Shown one piece after another: positions 37,442-46,525 of a stretch of DNA of 64,000 nucleotides. The position numbers and the translations under genes are program-made. The first letter of the stretch is position 1. Each line of letters opens with the position of its first letter. The notes beneath the pieces are model-generated. The model was given only the letters and a program-made list of their open reading frames with translations, had not been told where the DNA came from and did not search any database. The stretch comes from Roseomonas gilardii subsp. gilardii (lineage in GTDB: Bacteria; Pseudomonadota; Alphaproteobacteria; Acetobacterales; Acetobacteraceae): positions 1,662,501-1,726,500 of the forward strand of contig NZ_CP095554.1 in NCBI RefSeq assembly GCF_023078375.1. Reading direction: 5' to 3'.

Positions 37442-38977
37442 TCAGGCAACCACGTCGGAAGGCGGGATAGGGAGGCTATCGCCCCCCTTGCCCATGCGCT
37501 TGCGGATGGCGAAGAAAGCCTGTCCGGCCAGGAGCAGCACGATGATGCCCAGGATCGTGCCGCTGATCGGATGCGTGACGAAGGTGGAGAGCTGCCCACG
37601 GGAGAGCAGCATGGCGCGCCGGAAGTTCTCCTCCACCATCGGCCCCAGCACATAGCCCAGCAGGATCGGGGCGATGGGGAAGTCCAGCGCCATGAAGACC
37701 GCGCCGAAGACGCCGAAGGCCAGGACCTCGTAGACCGCGAAGATGTCGTTGTTCACGGAATAGGCGCCGATCGCGATGAAGAAGACCGCGGAGGGGAAAA
37801 GGAAGCGGTAGGGGACCTGGAGCAGCTTCACCCAGACCCCGATCAGCGGCACGTTGAGCACCATCAGCATGACGTTGCCGACCCAGAAGCTGGCGATCAG
37901 CCCCCAGAAGACATCCGGATGCTCGGTCAGCAGGCGCGGGCCGGGCTGGATGCCGTGGATCAGCAGGGCGCCCAGCAGCAGGGCCATCACCGCGTCGCCC
38001 GGGATGCCCAGGCTCATGGTCGGGATGAAATCGACCTGGGTCTTGGAATGCGAGGCAGCCTCGGGCGCCGCCACGCCGGCGATCATGCCGGTGCCGAACT
38101 TCTGCGGCGTGCGGGAGATCTTCTGTTCCAGCGCATAGGCGATGAAGGTGGTGATGGTCGGCCCGGTGCCTGGCATGGCGCCGAACAGGGTACCGACCAG
38201 GGTGCCGCGCAGCATGGGGAAGAAGGCTTCCCGGGCCTCGGCGCGGCTGGGGCGCATGTCCCGCAGGCTCACGGAACCGGGGCTGTTGATGTGCTTCATG
38301 CGGTTCACGTGCCGCAGGAAGTCGGCGATGCCGAAGACGCCCATGGCGATCGAGACCAGCTCGATCCCATCGCTGAGCTGCGGCATGCCGAAGGTGAAGC
38401 GCTGCGTGCCCGTCTGGACGTCGGTGCCGATGGTGCTGATCAGCATGCCGATCACCGTCATGGCGAAGCCCTTGATCGGCGAACCGCGGGACATGGTGGA
38501 GCCCGCGATCAGCCCGAGCAGCATGATCGAGAAGAGCTCCGTCGGGCCGAACTTGAAGGCGACCGTGACCAGCAGCGGCGAGGCGAAGATCATGACGATG
38601 ATGCCGAAGGAGGCGGCGAAGAAGGAGGACATCATGGTCAGGCCGAGCGCCGTGCCGCCCTTGCCCTTCTGCGTCATCGGATAGCCGTCGAGGCAGGTGA
38701 CGGCATGCGGCGGATGCGAGGGCAGGTTCAGCAGGATGGCGCCGATCGCCCCGCCATACTGGGAGCCGTAGAAGATGCCCGCCAGCATCATGATCGCGGG
38801 AACCGGCTGCATGGGATAGGTCAGCGGCATCAGCATCGAGATGGCGGTGAGCGCGCCCGTGCCCGGCAGCACGCCGATCAGATTGCCGACCAGGACGCCG
38901 ACGAAGCACCAGAACAGGTTATAGGGCTCGAGGGCCAGGCCGAAACCGAAGCCGAGATCCTGCAGGGATTGCCACAT
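37442..38977 (-). CDS. tctA: Tripartite tricarboxylate transporter permease TctA
   Basis: 511-aa large membrane subunit of a TTT transporter. It starts MWQSLQDLGFGFGLALEPYN, has the GVLVGNLIGVLPGTGALTAI motif, GGAIGAILLNLPSHPPHAVT, and the second copy GTLFGAMPGTGPTITTFIAY of the internal repeat; some dozen hydrophobic segments follow. The ATG at 38977 overlaps the tctB stop by one base. TTT systems need a periplasmic TctC/Bug receptor, but none lies next to it. The substrate is a carboxylate of unknown identity. Confidence 0.92.
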   Translation of the reverse strand: MWQSLQDLGFGFGLALEPYNLFWCFVGVLVGNLIGVLPGTGALTAISMLMPLTYPMQPVPAIMMLAGIFYGSQYGGAIGAILLNLPSHPPHAVTCLDGYPMTQKGKGGTALGLTMMSSFFAASFGIIVMIFASPLLVTVAFKFGPTELFSIMLLGLIAGSTMSRGSPIKGFAMTVIGMLISTIGTDVQTGTQRFTFGMPQLSDGIELVSIAMGVFGIADFLRHVNRMKHINSPGSVSLRDMRPSRAEAREAFFPMLRGTLVGTLFGAMPGTGPTITTFIAYALEQKISRTPQKFGTGMIAGVAAPEAASHSKTQVDFIPTMSLGIPGDAVMALLLGALLIHGIQPGPRLLTEHPDVFWGLIASFWVGNVMLMVLNVPLIGVWVKLLQVPYRFLFPSAVFFIAIGAYSVNNDIFAVYEVLAFGVFGAVFMALDFPIAPILLGYVLGPMVEENFRRAMLLSRGQLSTFVTHPISGTILGIIVLLLAGQAFFAIRKRMGKGGDSLPIPPSDVVA

Positions 38978-39462
38978 CAGATGAAATCCCGGCTGAAGAG
39001 CGGAAAGAGGATGCCGAGCCCCCACCAGAAGACGAGGACGCCGGCGATGGTGACGCCGGTGGCGAGCAGGAGGATCTCATGCAGCCGGTTCTCGCGGTCG
39101 CCGAGGGCCGCGATGAAGACGCAGGCGAAGGTCGCCGGCACCAGCCCGGTTTCCTCGCCGAGCACCGCGAAGGCGACGACGGAAAGGCAGATACAGATCC
39201 AGCCGCGCCATTCGGCGGGCAGCCGCGCGGCCTTGGCCCGGGCCTGGGCCGGGTCCATTTTCCGCAGGAAGGTGGCACCCAGCAACGCGGCGCCCGTGAG
39301 GGCGAGGATCAGCCCCAGGGCCAGCGGGAAGAAACCCGGCCCCATGCGGGTGAAGCTGCCGATCTGGTAGCTCTGCGCGTGGTAGGCCGAAGCAAGGCCG
39401 ACTGCGAGTAGTATGAAGCTGCCGCAATAATCCCGATATTGTGGAGATGTCAGTTTGTTCAT
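38977..39462 (-). CDS. tctB: Tripartite tricarboxylate transporter small subunit TctB
   Basis: 161 aa with about four hydrophobic helices: YCGSFILLAVGLASAYHAQ, the conserved RMGPGFFPLALGLILALTG, then ICICLSVVAFAVLGEETGL and the C-terminal LATGVTIAGVLVFWWGLGI. It is the small membrane partner of TctA. ATG at 39462. The pair is the whole operon: the 361 bp upstream hold a promoter-like region but no binding-protein gene. Confidence 0.9.
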   Translation of the reverse strand: MNKLTSPQYRDYCGSFILLAVGLASAYHAQSYQIGSFTRMGPGFFPLALGLILALTGAALLGATFLRKMDPAQARAKAARLPAEWRGWICICLSVVAFAVLGEETGLVPATFACVFIAALGDRENRLHEILLLATGVTIAGVLVFWWGLGILFPLFSRDFI

Positions 39463-39823
39463 TGAACATTCCCAGGGAATTTATTGATTCGCGATAGCGT
39501 ATTTCCAAGTAAATCCCCTCGCAAGGACTTGCGGTGCTGAATGGTGCAGACGGTTGGTTGCTGACATGCGGCGCTGGATGGGGGTGGGATTCCCCTTTTC
39601 CATCAGTTGGTTGGAATTTTCCTGCACACGGACAACCGGCTCCAGGCCAGCAGGAGGGGCTCCAGGACGGCCAGAGGAAGGAATATCCGAGACCATGAAG
39701 GCTGTCAGCGAAGTAAAGAAAAAGTAATGGCGAAATTGAAACAAGGGCGCTCAACCTGTCGCCAGACTGTCCGGCAAGTGACGTCGTGTACGTGTCCCGC
39801 CCACCTCCGGGCGATGCGATCCG
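39463..39823. promoter_or_regulatory. Intergenic region upstream of tctB
   Basis: 361 bp between the tctB start and the mdcH stop, both on the minus strand. The part nearest tctB is AT-rich (GAATTTATTGATTCGCGATA, about 39478-39500) and is a likely promoter. No gene or RNA is recognised in the rest. The mdc operon would end here, but no clear terminator is visible. Confidence 0.4.
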
Positions 39824-40756
39824 TCAGGCGGCGAAACCCGCCAGCCAGTGCCGCACCCCGTCGAGGCCGCGGAAATCCTCCAGGCTGCGCGCGGGGATGC
39901 CGGGGCAGGCTTCCGCCGCCATGGCCGAAAGGGCCCGGCCCGGCCCGAGTTCCAGGAAAACGCTGGCTCCGGCCTCGTCACAGGCCTGCAGGCAGGCGGC
40001 CCATTCGATGGTCTGCGCCAGTTGCGCCGCCAGCTTCTCCGCGCCTTGCACCCCGCTGAGCACCGGGGCCGCGTCGATGCCGCTCAGCAGCCGGCATCCG
40101 GGGGCCGGGCGCTTCGCGGGCCGGGCCTCCTCGATGGCGGCACGGAAGGGGGCGACGGCACCGGCCAGGAAGCGCGTGTGGGAGGCGACATGGACGGGCA
40201 GGGGTTCGGCCCGCAGGGCACCGGCCGCGCGGGCGGCGTCGCACAGCGCGGCCAGGGCGGCTTCCGGGCCGCCGACCACATGCAGCAGCCCCGGATTGAC
40301 GATGGCCAGGGCCACGCCATGCCCGGCGCAGAGGGCCTCGACCCGCCGACGCTCCAGGCCGCGGATATAGGCCAGTCCTTCCCCGGGGCCGCCCGCATCG
40401 TCCATGGCGCCGGCCCGGCGCGCGATCAGCGGCAGCACCCGCTCCGGCGGCAGCAGTCCGGCGCAGCCCCAGGCGGAAACCTCGCCGAGACTGTAGCCGG
40501 CCAGGATCAGCCGTCCTCCCAATGCCTCGCGCAGCGCCAGAAAGGCGGCGAGTTGCTGCGTGCCGCACAGGATCTGCGCCATGCGGTTTCCGTGCAGGGT
40601 GGCGGCATCCGCCTGCCGGACGAGGCGGCGCGGGTCCTCGCCCAGAAGCGCCGCGGCGGCGGCGAAGACCGGCGTGGCCTCCGGTGCCGCTTCGGTCAGC
40701 GCGAACATCCGGGCATGCTGCGTGCCCTGGCCGGGGCAGAGCAGGGCGAGGGTCAC
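39824..40756 (-). CDS. mdcH: Malonate decarboxylase subunit epsilon (malonyl-CoA:ACP transferase) MdcH
   Basis: 310-aa acyltransferase of the FabD fold: LALLCPGQGTQHARMFAL, catalytic Ser in GYSLGEVSAWG, RRAGAMDDAGGPGEG, His in VHVASHTRFLAG, and C-terminal FLELGPGRALSAMA. It transfers malonyl from malonyl-CoA to the acyl-carrier subunit MdcC to prime the decarboxylase. Its GTG overlaps the mdcB stop (GTGA). Last gene of the mdc operon. Confidence 0.93.
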   Translation of the reverse strand: MTLALLCPGQGTQHARMFALTEAAPEATPVFAAAAALLGEDPRRLVRQADAATLHGNRMAQILCGTQQLAAFLALREALGGRLILAGYSLGEVSAWGCAGLLPPERVLPLIARRAGAMDDAGGPGEGLAYIRGLERRRVEALCAGHGVALAIVNPGLLHVVGGPEAALAALCDAARAAGALRAEPLPVHVASHTRFLAGAVAPFRAAIEEARPAKRPAPGCRLLSGIDAAPVLSGVQGAEKLAAQLAQTIEWAACLQACDEAGASVFLELGPGRALSAMAAEACPGIPARSLEDFRGLDGVRHWLAGFAA

Positions 40757-41595
40757 GGTGCCTCCATCGCCCGCAGGAAAAGGCTCATGGCGAGAAGATC
40801 GGCCGAGCCGCCCGGGCTGAGGCGCCGGGCCACGAATGCCGCGCTGATCCCGGCTGCCGCCGCGCGCCAGCCCGGCCGGCCTACGCCACCGGCCTCCAGG
40901 AAACCACGGGCGGCCGCCTGCGCGAAGGCAAGGCCCTCCGCCCCGCCCCGGTGCAGCAGGTTGGTGTCGCCCAGCGTGGCGATCAAGGCGAAGCAGGACT
41001 GGACGCGGGCCGCCTCGTCATCCCCCGGCGCCAGGATCGCACCCTGGTGCAGGGCGGGAAGGCCAGCGCGGTAGAGGGTGGGGAAACCCTCCGCCGCCTC
41101 CTGCCGCGCGCCGCCCGCGCCATAGCGGTGGGCGGCGCGGCCGCCATGGCTGTCGGGGGCGGGCGGCGTGCCGAGGATCTCCCCGCCCCAGAGACGTTCC
41201 ACCACATCGCCCAGCCTGCCCCGGGCGCCCACCAACCGGGCCCCGGCGGCGGCGCAGAGCAGGCCCAGGCCGAAGATCGCGCCGCGATGCGTGTTCACCC
41301 CCGCCGTGGCGAGGAGCATGGCCCGCTCCGCCTCCAGCCCGATGGCGCGAAGCCGGGGCATGGTGGCGCCCTCGCTGCCGGCCAGGGCGAGGCGGGCGAG
41401 GAAAGGTTCAATGGCCGCCGCGCTGCGCCGGAAGCTGTCCGCATCCATGTCCGTGTGGCTGCCATTGTCCACATGGCTGACCAGGCCGGGCTTGGGCCAG
41501 GTCTCGACCTCCAGGACCAGGCAGCGCGCGGCGAGGCCGCCGATCCGCGTGGCCTCGGTCCGCAGTGCATGGGGCAGGGGGCGGATGAAGCTCAC
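40753..41595 (-). CDS. mdcB: Triphosphoribosyl-dephospho-CoA synthase MdcB
   Basis: 280 aa of the CitG/MdcB family: LVLEVETWPKPGLVSHVDNG, SHTDMDADSFRRSA, the nucleotide-site GVNTHRGAIFGLGLL and the C-terminal IATLGDTNLLHRGG. It makes the precursor of the phosphoribosyl-dephospho-CoA prosthetic group from ATP and dephospho-CoA. GTG at 41595 overlaps the mdcG stop (GTGA), and its stop overlaps mdcH in the same way, so the three are coupled. Confidence 0.93.
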   Translation of the reverse strand: MSFIRPLPHALRTEATRIGGLAARCLVLEVETWPKPGLVSHVDNGSHTDMDADSFRRSAAAIEPFLARLALAGSEGATMPRLRAIGLEAERAMLLATAGVNTHRGAIFGLGLLCAAAGARLVGARGRLGDVVERLWGGEILGTPPAPDSHGGRAAHRYGAGGARQEAAEGFPTLYRAGLPALHQGAILAPGDDEAARVQSCFALIATLGDTNLLHRGGAEGLAFAQAAARGFLEAGGVGRPGWRAAAAGISAAFVARRLSPGGSADLLAMSLFLRAMEAP

Positions 41596-42250
41596 GCGGC
41601 CTCCGCCGCACCGAGGAAAGCCGCGCGCGGATGCAGCGCCACGTCGCCGGTGCCCTTCACCAGGATCTCCGCGCCGCCGGCCTGGAGCTCGCGCCAGTTC
41701 GCGCCGCTGCCATCGGGCAGCAGCACCTCGCCATCCAGCCGCATCGGCGCCCGGGCCTCGATCCGCGCCAGGGCGGCGAGCAGGGCCTCCATCCGGACGG
41801 GCGGCAGGACGGGCCAGAGCAGGTCGAGGTCGGAGGCGGGGCCGAGATAGTCCAGCCCCGTCAGCGCTGTCCAGCCCAGGCTGCCGAAGACGCGCGGCGT
41901 GGCATGGTGTTCCGCACCCAGGGCAAGCAGCGCCTCCAGCACGGGCCGCCAGCCCGGGGGGCGGAGGGCAGCGCATCGGCCAAGGGCAAAGGCGGGCGGA
42001 TCTCCGTCACCGTGCCCCTGGGCAGCAGCACGGCGAGGCGCCGCTTGCCCGCGGAGGGTGGCAAGGGCAGCCCGGCCGCGACCCCGCCGCCGGCCTCGCA
42101 TTCGCCGCGCCGCCGCGCCACCAACGGCCAGCCACGTTCCGCCCAATGGGCGAGAAGCGGCTCCGCTTGCCATTCCGGCCGGGCCTCCAGCACGGCGGCC
42201 CAAGCTGCGGGCGAGACCCGTAGCAGGGCGTGGCGCGGCGCCTCAGCCAT
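41592..42250 (-). CDS. mdcG: Phosphoribosyl-dephospho-CoA transferase MdcG, frameshifted
   Basis: 219 aa after repair. The N-terminal part (start at 42250; HALLRVSPAAWAAVLEARPE, WPLVARRRGE, GLPLPPSAGKRRLAVLLP) and the C-terminal part (TPRVFGSLGWTALTGLDYLG, ASDLDLLWPVL with its paired metal-binding aspartates) are both clear MdcG but lie in different frames. They join at a six-C run (41956-41961 on the plus strand); a seventh C gives DALPSAPPGWRPVLEALLAL. The enzyme attaches the prosthetic group to the MdcC serine. As written the gene would be dead, and with it malonate decarboxylase. Overlaps mdcE by eight bases. Confidence 0.85.
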
Positions 42251-42971
42251 GGCGCAGGGCCAGTTCCTGCACCCGTGCCGCGATCTCCGCCGCCTTGGGC
42301 CGGCCGCCGCGTTCCTGGCCCAGCGCGGCGCGCGTGTCGCGTTCCGGCAGGCCACGCGCCAGCAGGGCCTGCAACTGCCCCGCCAGCGGGGCCGCCGGGT
42401 TCCAGCTTTCCAGCACCGCGCCGGTCTGGGCCAGGTTGTCCAGGCCGGGGGCGAAGACCGGGGTGGACTTCGCCTTCTCCTGCAACACTTCCAGCGGCAG
42501 CTTGGTCACCCGCGCCATGGAGGGCAGGTCCATCACCGCCGGCTCCGCCCCGGGCAGGGCCACCAGCACGCGCGTTGCCAGGGCGGTGGCGATGAAGGCG
42601 CCCGCCGCCGTGTGGCCGTAGAGGAGGCCGATGGTCGGCCGCCCGCGCAGATCGGCGAGGACGAGGCACTTCGCCAGATGCGCCAGGAACTCGTTCAGCC
42701 CCAGCAGCTCGTCCCGCCGGCTCATCCGCTGGCTGTCGCTGTCCACCAGCACCAGCACCGGGCCGTTCCCACCGCGCTCCAGCGCCGCGAGGACATGGCC
42801 GGACAGTGCCAGCGCCCCCTCCACGCCCAGCGCCGCGCGGCGCGCCACGCCGATCACCACGGCCTCCTGTCCATCCGGCAGCGTGCCGCCACCGGCGATC
42901 AGCCCGTCCTCGCCGATGCGGACCGCATGGCCGGCGGGGAAGAGGGAGGCGAGGATGTCAGCGGGCGTCAT
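42243..42971 (-). CDS. mdcE: Malonate decarboxylase subunit gamma MdcE
   Basis: 242 aa, crotonase-like carboxyltransferase half: GQEAVVIGVARRAALGVEGA, SDSQRMSRRDELLGLNEFLA, IGLLYGHTAAGAFIATALAT and LPSMARVTKLPLEVL. With MdcD it decarboxylates malonyl-S-ACP to acetyl-S-ACP. ATG at 42971, overlapping the mdcD end by 14 bases. The biotin-independent set is complete in this operon. Confidence 0.92.
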   Translation of the reverse strand: MTPADILASLFPAGHAVRIGEDGLIAGGGTLPDGQEAVVIGVARRAALGVEGALALSGHVLAALERGGNGPVLVLVDSDSQRMSRRDELLGLNEFLAHLAKCLVLADLRGRPTIGLLYGHTAAGAFIATALATRVLVALPGAEPAVMDLPSMARVTKLPLEVLQEKAKSTPVFAPGLDNLAQTGAVLESWNPAAPLAGQLQALLARGLPERDTRAALGQERGGRPKAAEIAARVQELALRHG

Positions 42972-43884
42972 CGGCGCTCTCCGCGATGCGGGTGGCGAGG
43001 TCCGCGAAAGCCTTGTCATCCAGGTCGGGCACGCTGTCCGGCGCCTCGGCCCCCACATCGGCTCCCAGGGCGCGCCAGATCTCGCGCGCATCGGTGCTGT
43101 TGCCGAAGCGTTGCAGCCGCGCCTCCAGCCGCTTCTGCTCCGCCTGCATCGCGGCGAGGTCGAAGCCGCCCGCCTCGCGCAGCGCCCGCAGCGCGGCCTC
43201 GCGGAACGCTCCCATCGTATCGGCGCAATAGGCATCGGCCCCGCCCAGCAGGCGGCGGTGCCTGCCGCCCATGGTCCGCCAGATCAGCGGCCGGTCGCGG
43301 GAGTCGAATTCCTCCACGCCCTTGTTGGTCTCGATCACCTCCGGGCCGGAAACGCTGATGCGCCCCTGTTCCGAGACAACGAGGCGCGAGCAGCAGCCGG
43401 CGATCAGCCCGCCGCCGCCATAGCAGCCGTTGCGGCCGCCGATCAGCCCGACGACGCGCGCCCCGGCGGCGCGGGCCTCCAGCAGCGCACGCATGATCTC
43501 CGCGATGGCGAGCTCCCCGGCATTGGCCTCCTGCAAGCGCACGCCGCCCGTGTCGAAGAGGATCAGAACGCGGCCCGCCGCGCCCCGCTCGCGCGCGGCG
43601 CGCAGCAACCCGGTCAGCTTGGCGCCATGCACCTCGCCGAAGGCGCCGCCCATGAAGCGGCCTTCCTGCGCCGCCACCAGCACGGACTGTCCCTCGATCC
43701 GCCCGGCGCCCGCCACCATGCCGTCGTCGAACTGGCGCGGCAGGTCGAAGAGCGGCAGATGCGGGCTCAGCTCGCGCGTTTCGGGGCCGAGGAACTCGGT
43801 GAAGCTGCCGGGGTCCAGCAGCCCCTGGAGGCGCTGCCGGGCGCTCGCCTCGTACCAGCTCGCCTTGAGGAGATCGAGGCTCAC
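42958..43884 (-). CDS. mdcD: Malonate decarboxylase subunit beta MdcD
   Basis: 308 aa, biotin-independent type. ASARQRLQGLLDPGSFTEFL, ILFDTGGVRLQEANAGELAI, GGRNGCYGGGGLIAGCCSRL and ISVSGPEVIETNKGVEEFDS are carboxyltransferase landmarks shared with acetyl-CoA carboxylase beta-type subunits. It forms the decarboxylase core with MdcE. GTG at 43884 overlaps the mdcC stop (GTGA). Confidence 0.94.
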   Translation of the reverse strand: MSLDLLKASWYEASARQRLQGLLDPGSFTEFLGPETRELSPHLPLFDLPRQFDDGMVAGAGRIEGQSVLVAAQEGRFMGGAFGEVHGAKLTGLLRAARERGAAGRVLILFDTGGVRLQEANAGELAIAEIMRALLEARAAGARVVGLIGGRNGCYGGGGLIAGCCSRLVVSEQGRISVSGPEVIETNKGVEEFDSRDRPLIWRTMGGRHRRLLGGADAYCADTMGAFREAALRALREAGGFDLAAMQAEQKRLEARLQRFGNSTDAREIWRALGADVGAEAPDSVPDLDDKAFADLATRIAESADDAR

Positions 43885-44198
43885 GGCGCGTCCTCCTCGA
43901 TCATGCGTTGTGCCTGGGCGAGACGCAGCGCCACCGTGTCCGGCCGTGCCCCGCCGTCATTCACCGAAAGGCGCAGGCCCCCGGGTGAGCGGCGCGCGAC
44001 GAAATCCGCCACCACCGCCTCCCAGACCGGGCCGAAGCCATGCGCCGCGGTGGCGATCTCCACCACGCATTCCGTGCCGGGCAGCGCGCGCTCCACCAGC
44101 ACTTCGAGATTGCCGGACGCGACCACGCCGGCGATCGCCGTCTTCCGCGTGCCGCCGGCCGGCTTCGCGGCCTGGTGGCGGAAGGTCAGATTCTCCAT
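43881..44198 (-). CDS. mdcC: Malonate decarboxylase acyl carrier protein (subunit delta) MdcC
   Basis: 105 aa. The attachment serine for 2'-(5''-phosphoribosyl)-3'-dephospho-CoA is S28 in GVVASGNLEVL; WEAVVADFVAR and PDTVALRLAQAQRMIEE are family segments. It carries acetyl/malonyl groups between MdcA and MdcDE. It starts 12 bp after the mdcA stop, ATG at 44198. Confidence 0.93.
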   Translation of the reverse strand: MENLTFRHQAAKPAGGTRKTAIAGVVASGNLEVLVERALPGTECVVEIATAAHGFGPVWEAVVADFVARRSPGGLRLSVNDGGARPDTVALRLAQAQRMIEEDAP

Positions 44199-44210
44199 GG
44201 GATCGTCTCC

Positions 44211-45857
44211 TCACCAGTTCCGGAAGCGCGCGGGCGGCTGGTAGAGCCCGCCCGACCAATGCGCCAGATCCTTGATCGAGCGCGCCGCCAGCAGGCCGCG
44301 ATCGGCATCCAGCGGGTCGATGCCCAGATCCTCCGGCCGCCGGATCACGCCGCGTTCGCGCAGCCGCGCCACCAGCTTCGCATCGCGCCCGCGCCCGAGC
44401 GGGGTATAGCCCGCGACGCCGCGGATCGCCTGTTCGCGCTCGTCCCTGTCGCGGCAGAGCAGCAGGTTGGCGATGCCTTCCTCGGTGACGATATGCGTCA
44501 CGTCATCGGCATAGACCATGACCGGCGCCAGATCGAGCTTCAGCTTCTCCGCCAGCAGCAGCGCGTCGAGCTGTTCCACGAAGAGCGGCGCGTTCTTGTC
44601 GCCGAAGGTCTCGCCGATCTGCACCACCAGCTTGCGCCCGCGCCGCAGCGCGGCGGCACCGTCCGGATCGGCCTCCCGCCCCGCGCGCAGCCAGGGCTCG
44701 CTGGGATGCCGCCGTCCGCGCGCGTCGGAGCCCATGTTCGGCGCGCCGCCGAAGCCCGCGATACGCGACTGTGTGACGGTGGAGGAATGCCCCTCCAGGT
44801 CGATCTGCAGCGTGGAGCCGATGAACATGTCGCAGGCATAGAGGCCCGCGGTCTGGCAGAAGGCGCGGTTGGAGCGCAGCGAGCCGTCCGCGCCGGTGAA
44901 GAAGACATCGGGCCGCGCCGCGATGTAGCGGTCCATCCCGACCTCGGAGCCGAAGCAGTGCACCTGCTCCACCCAGCCGCTCTCGATGGCCGGGATCAAT
45001 GTCGGATGCGGGTTCAGCGCCCAGTGGGTGGCGACCTTGCCCTTGAGGCCGAGGCGCTCGCCATAGGTCGGCAGCAGCAGCTCGATGGCGGCGGTGTTGA
45101 AGCCGATGCCATGGTTCAGCCGGCGCACGCCGTATTCGGCATAGATCCCCTTGAGCGCCAGCATGGCGGTGAGGATCTGCGTCTCGGTGATCGCGGCCGG
45201 GTCGCGGGTGAAGAGCGGCTCGACATAGAAGGGCCTGCCCGCCTCCACCACGAAATGCACGCGGTCGCCGGGGATGTCCACGCGGGGGACCTTGTCCACC
45301 ACCTCGTTCACCTGCGCCACCACCACCCCGTTCTTGAAGGCAGTGGCCTCCACCACGGTCGGCGTGTCCTCGGTGTTGGGGCCGGTGTAGAGATTGCCCT
45401 CGCGATCCGCGCTCACCGCCGCGATCAGCGCCACATGCGGCGTCAGGTCGATGAAGTAGCGGGCGAAGAGCTCCAGATAGGTGTGCACCGCCCCCAGTTC
45501 GATCTGTCCGCCATAGAGCATCCGGGCGATGCGGGCCGATTGCGGACCGGAATAGGCGAAGTCCAGCTTCCGGGCGATGCCCGTCTCGAAGATGTCTAGA
45601 TGCTCGGGCAGCACCACGCCCGACTGCACCATGTGCAGGTCGTGCACCTTGTCCGGGTCGAGCCCGGCCAGGGAGCGGGCCAGCAGGTCCGCCTGCTTCT
45701 GGTTGTCACCCTCCAGGCAGACGCGGTCGCCGGGGCGCAGCACGGCCTCCAGCAGGGCACCCGCCCTGGCCGCGGGCACCACCTTGCCCTGCGCCAGGGG
45801 CGCCCCCGCGGCGATGCGGGCCTCCCGCGCTTCCTGTTCCTGGCGCCATTGGGCCAT
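44211..45857 (-). CDS. mdcA: Malonate decarboxylase subunit alpha (acetyl-S-ACP:malonate ACP transferase) MdcA
   Basis: 548 aa. CoA-transferase-like enzyme that swaps acetyl for malonyl on MdcC. Segments: GDRVCLEGDNQKQADLLARS, DKVHDLHMVQSGVVLPEHLD, LIAAVSADREGNLYTGPNTE, GIGFNTAAIELLLPTYGERL, GFGGAPNMGSDARGRRH and VTHIVTEEGIANLLLCRD. ATG at 45857 behind GGGAGGGAAGGC. First gene of a seven-gene operon (A, C, D, E, G, B, H) whose members overlap or nearly touch. Confidence 0.95.
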   Translation of the reverse strand: MAQWRQEQEAREARIAAGAPLAQGKVVPAARAGALLEAVLRPGDRVCLEGDNQKQADLLARSLAGLDPDKVHDLHMVQSGVVLPEHLDIFETGIARKLDFAYSGPQSARIARMLYGGQIELGAVHTYLELFARYFIDLTPHVALIAAVSADREGNLYTGPNTEDTPTVVEATAFKNGVVVAQVNEVVDKVPRVDIPGDRVHFVVEAGRPFYVEPLFTRDPAAITETQILTAMLALKGIYAEYGVRRLNHGIGFNTAAIELLLPTYGERLGLKGKVATHWALNPHPTLIPAIESGWVEQVHCFGSEVGMDRYIAARPDVFFTGADGSLRSNRAFCQTAGLYACDMFIGSTLQIDLEGHSSTVTQSRIAGFGGAPNMGSDARGRRHPSEPWLRAGREADPDGAAALRRGRKLVVQIGETFGDKNAPLFVEQLDALLLAEKLKLDLAPVMVYADDVTHIVTEEGIANLLLCRDRDEREQAIRGVAGYTPLGRGRDAKLVARLRERGVIRRPEDLGIDPLDADRGLLAARSIKDLAHWSGGLYQPPARFRNW

Positions 45858-46114
45858 GCCTTCCCTCCCAGGCTCGTGGCAGGGCTCGCCGGACGTGGCG
45901 GCCCCGTTGCCGGCAGAGTGGCGCATCCGGCATTTCGTGTACAGGGCAAGTTTGTTGTCGGTTCATTGCATACTTTGTTGCTTCATGGATGGAGTTCCGC
46001 ATACATGAACTCAGGCCGGCACCAGACCGGCCCACCATTCGGGAACATCCAGGAAGGATTTCGGCCCATGCCACGTTCCAGCGCCCCGCCCCCTTTCGCC
46101 CCGGGGTCCTGCCC
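45858..46114. promoter_or_regulatory. Divergent mdc/mad control region
   Basis: 257 bp between mdcA and madL. An AT-rich core at 45930-46010 holds two copies of TTTGTTG (45951-45957 and 45974-45980, 23 bp apart) and an inverted pair TTCATG (45982-45987) / CATGAA (46004-46009). These are plausible operators for the GntR/FCD regulator encoded just after madM; binding is inferred. Confidence 0.5.
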
Positions 46115-46525
46115 ATGACCGTCTTCGGTGTCGCGCTCCTCGCGGCCTGCACCCTGGTCGGCGTCTATCTGGGGGATCTGCTGGGCTTCGCGCTCGGGGT
46201 GAAGGCCAATGTCGGCGGGGTCGGCCTCGCCATGATGCTGCTGATCGCGGCCCGGCTCTGGCTGGCGCGGCGCGGCAAGCTCACCCCCGGGCTGAAGCTC
46301 GGCGTCGAGTTCTGGGCCACCATGTACATCCCCATCGTGGTCGCCATGGCGGCGCAGCAGAACGTGGTGACGGCGCTGCGCGGCGGGCCGCTGGTGCTGG
46401 TGGCGGGTGTCGGGGCGACCGTGGTCTGCCTCGCCGCGACGGCGCTGCTCAGCCGCATCGGCCGCCCGCGCGATGCCGGGGGGCGCTTCGCTCCGCTGAA
46501 GCCGGAGAGCGGCCACCATGCCTGA
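46115..46525 (+). CDS. madL: Malonate transporter subunit MadL
   Basis: 136-aa membrane protein with about four hydrophobic segments: FGVALLAACTLVGVYLGDLL, GGVGLAMMLLIAARLWLARR, EFWATMYIPIVVAMAAQQNV and LVLVAGVGATVVCLAATALL. MadL with MadM forms a two-subunit malonate:Na+ symporter. ATG at 46115 begins directly at the first helix; a longer frame upstream crosses the control region. Its end overlaps madM by eight bases. Confidence 0.92.
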   Translation: MTVFGVALLAACTLVGVYLGDLLGFALGVKANVGGVGLAMMLLIAARLWLARRGKLTPGLKLGVEFWATMYIPIVVAMAAQQNVVTALRGGPLVLVAGVGATVVCLAATALLSRIGRPRDAGGRFAPLKPESGHHA

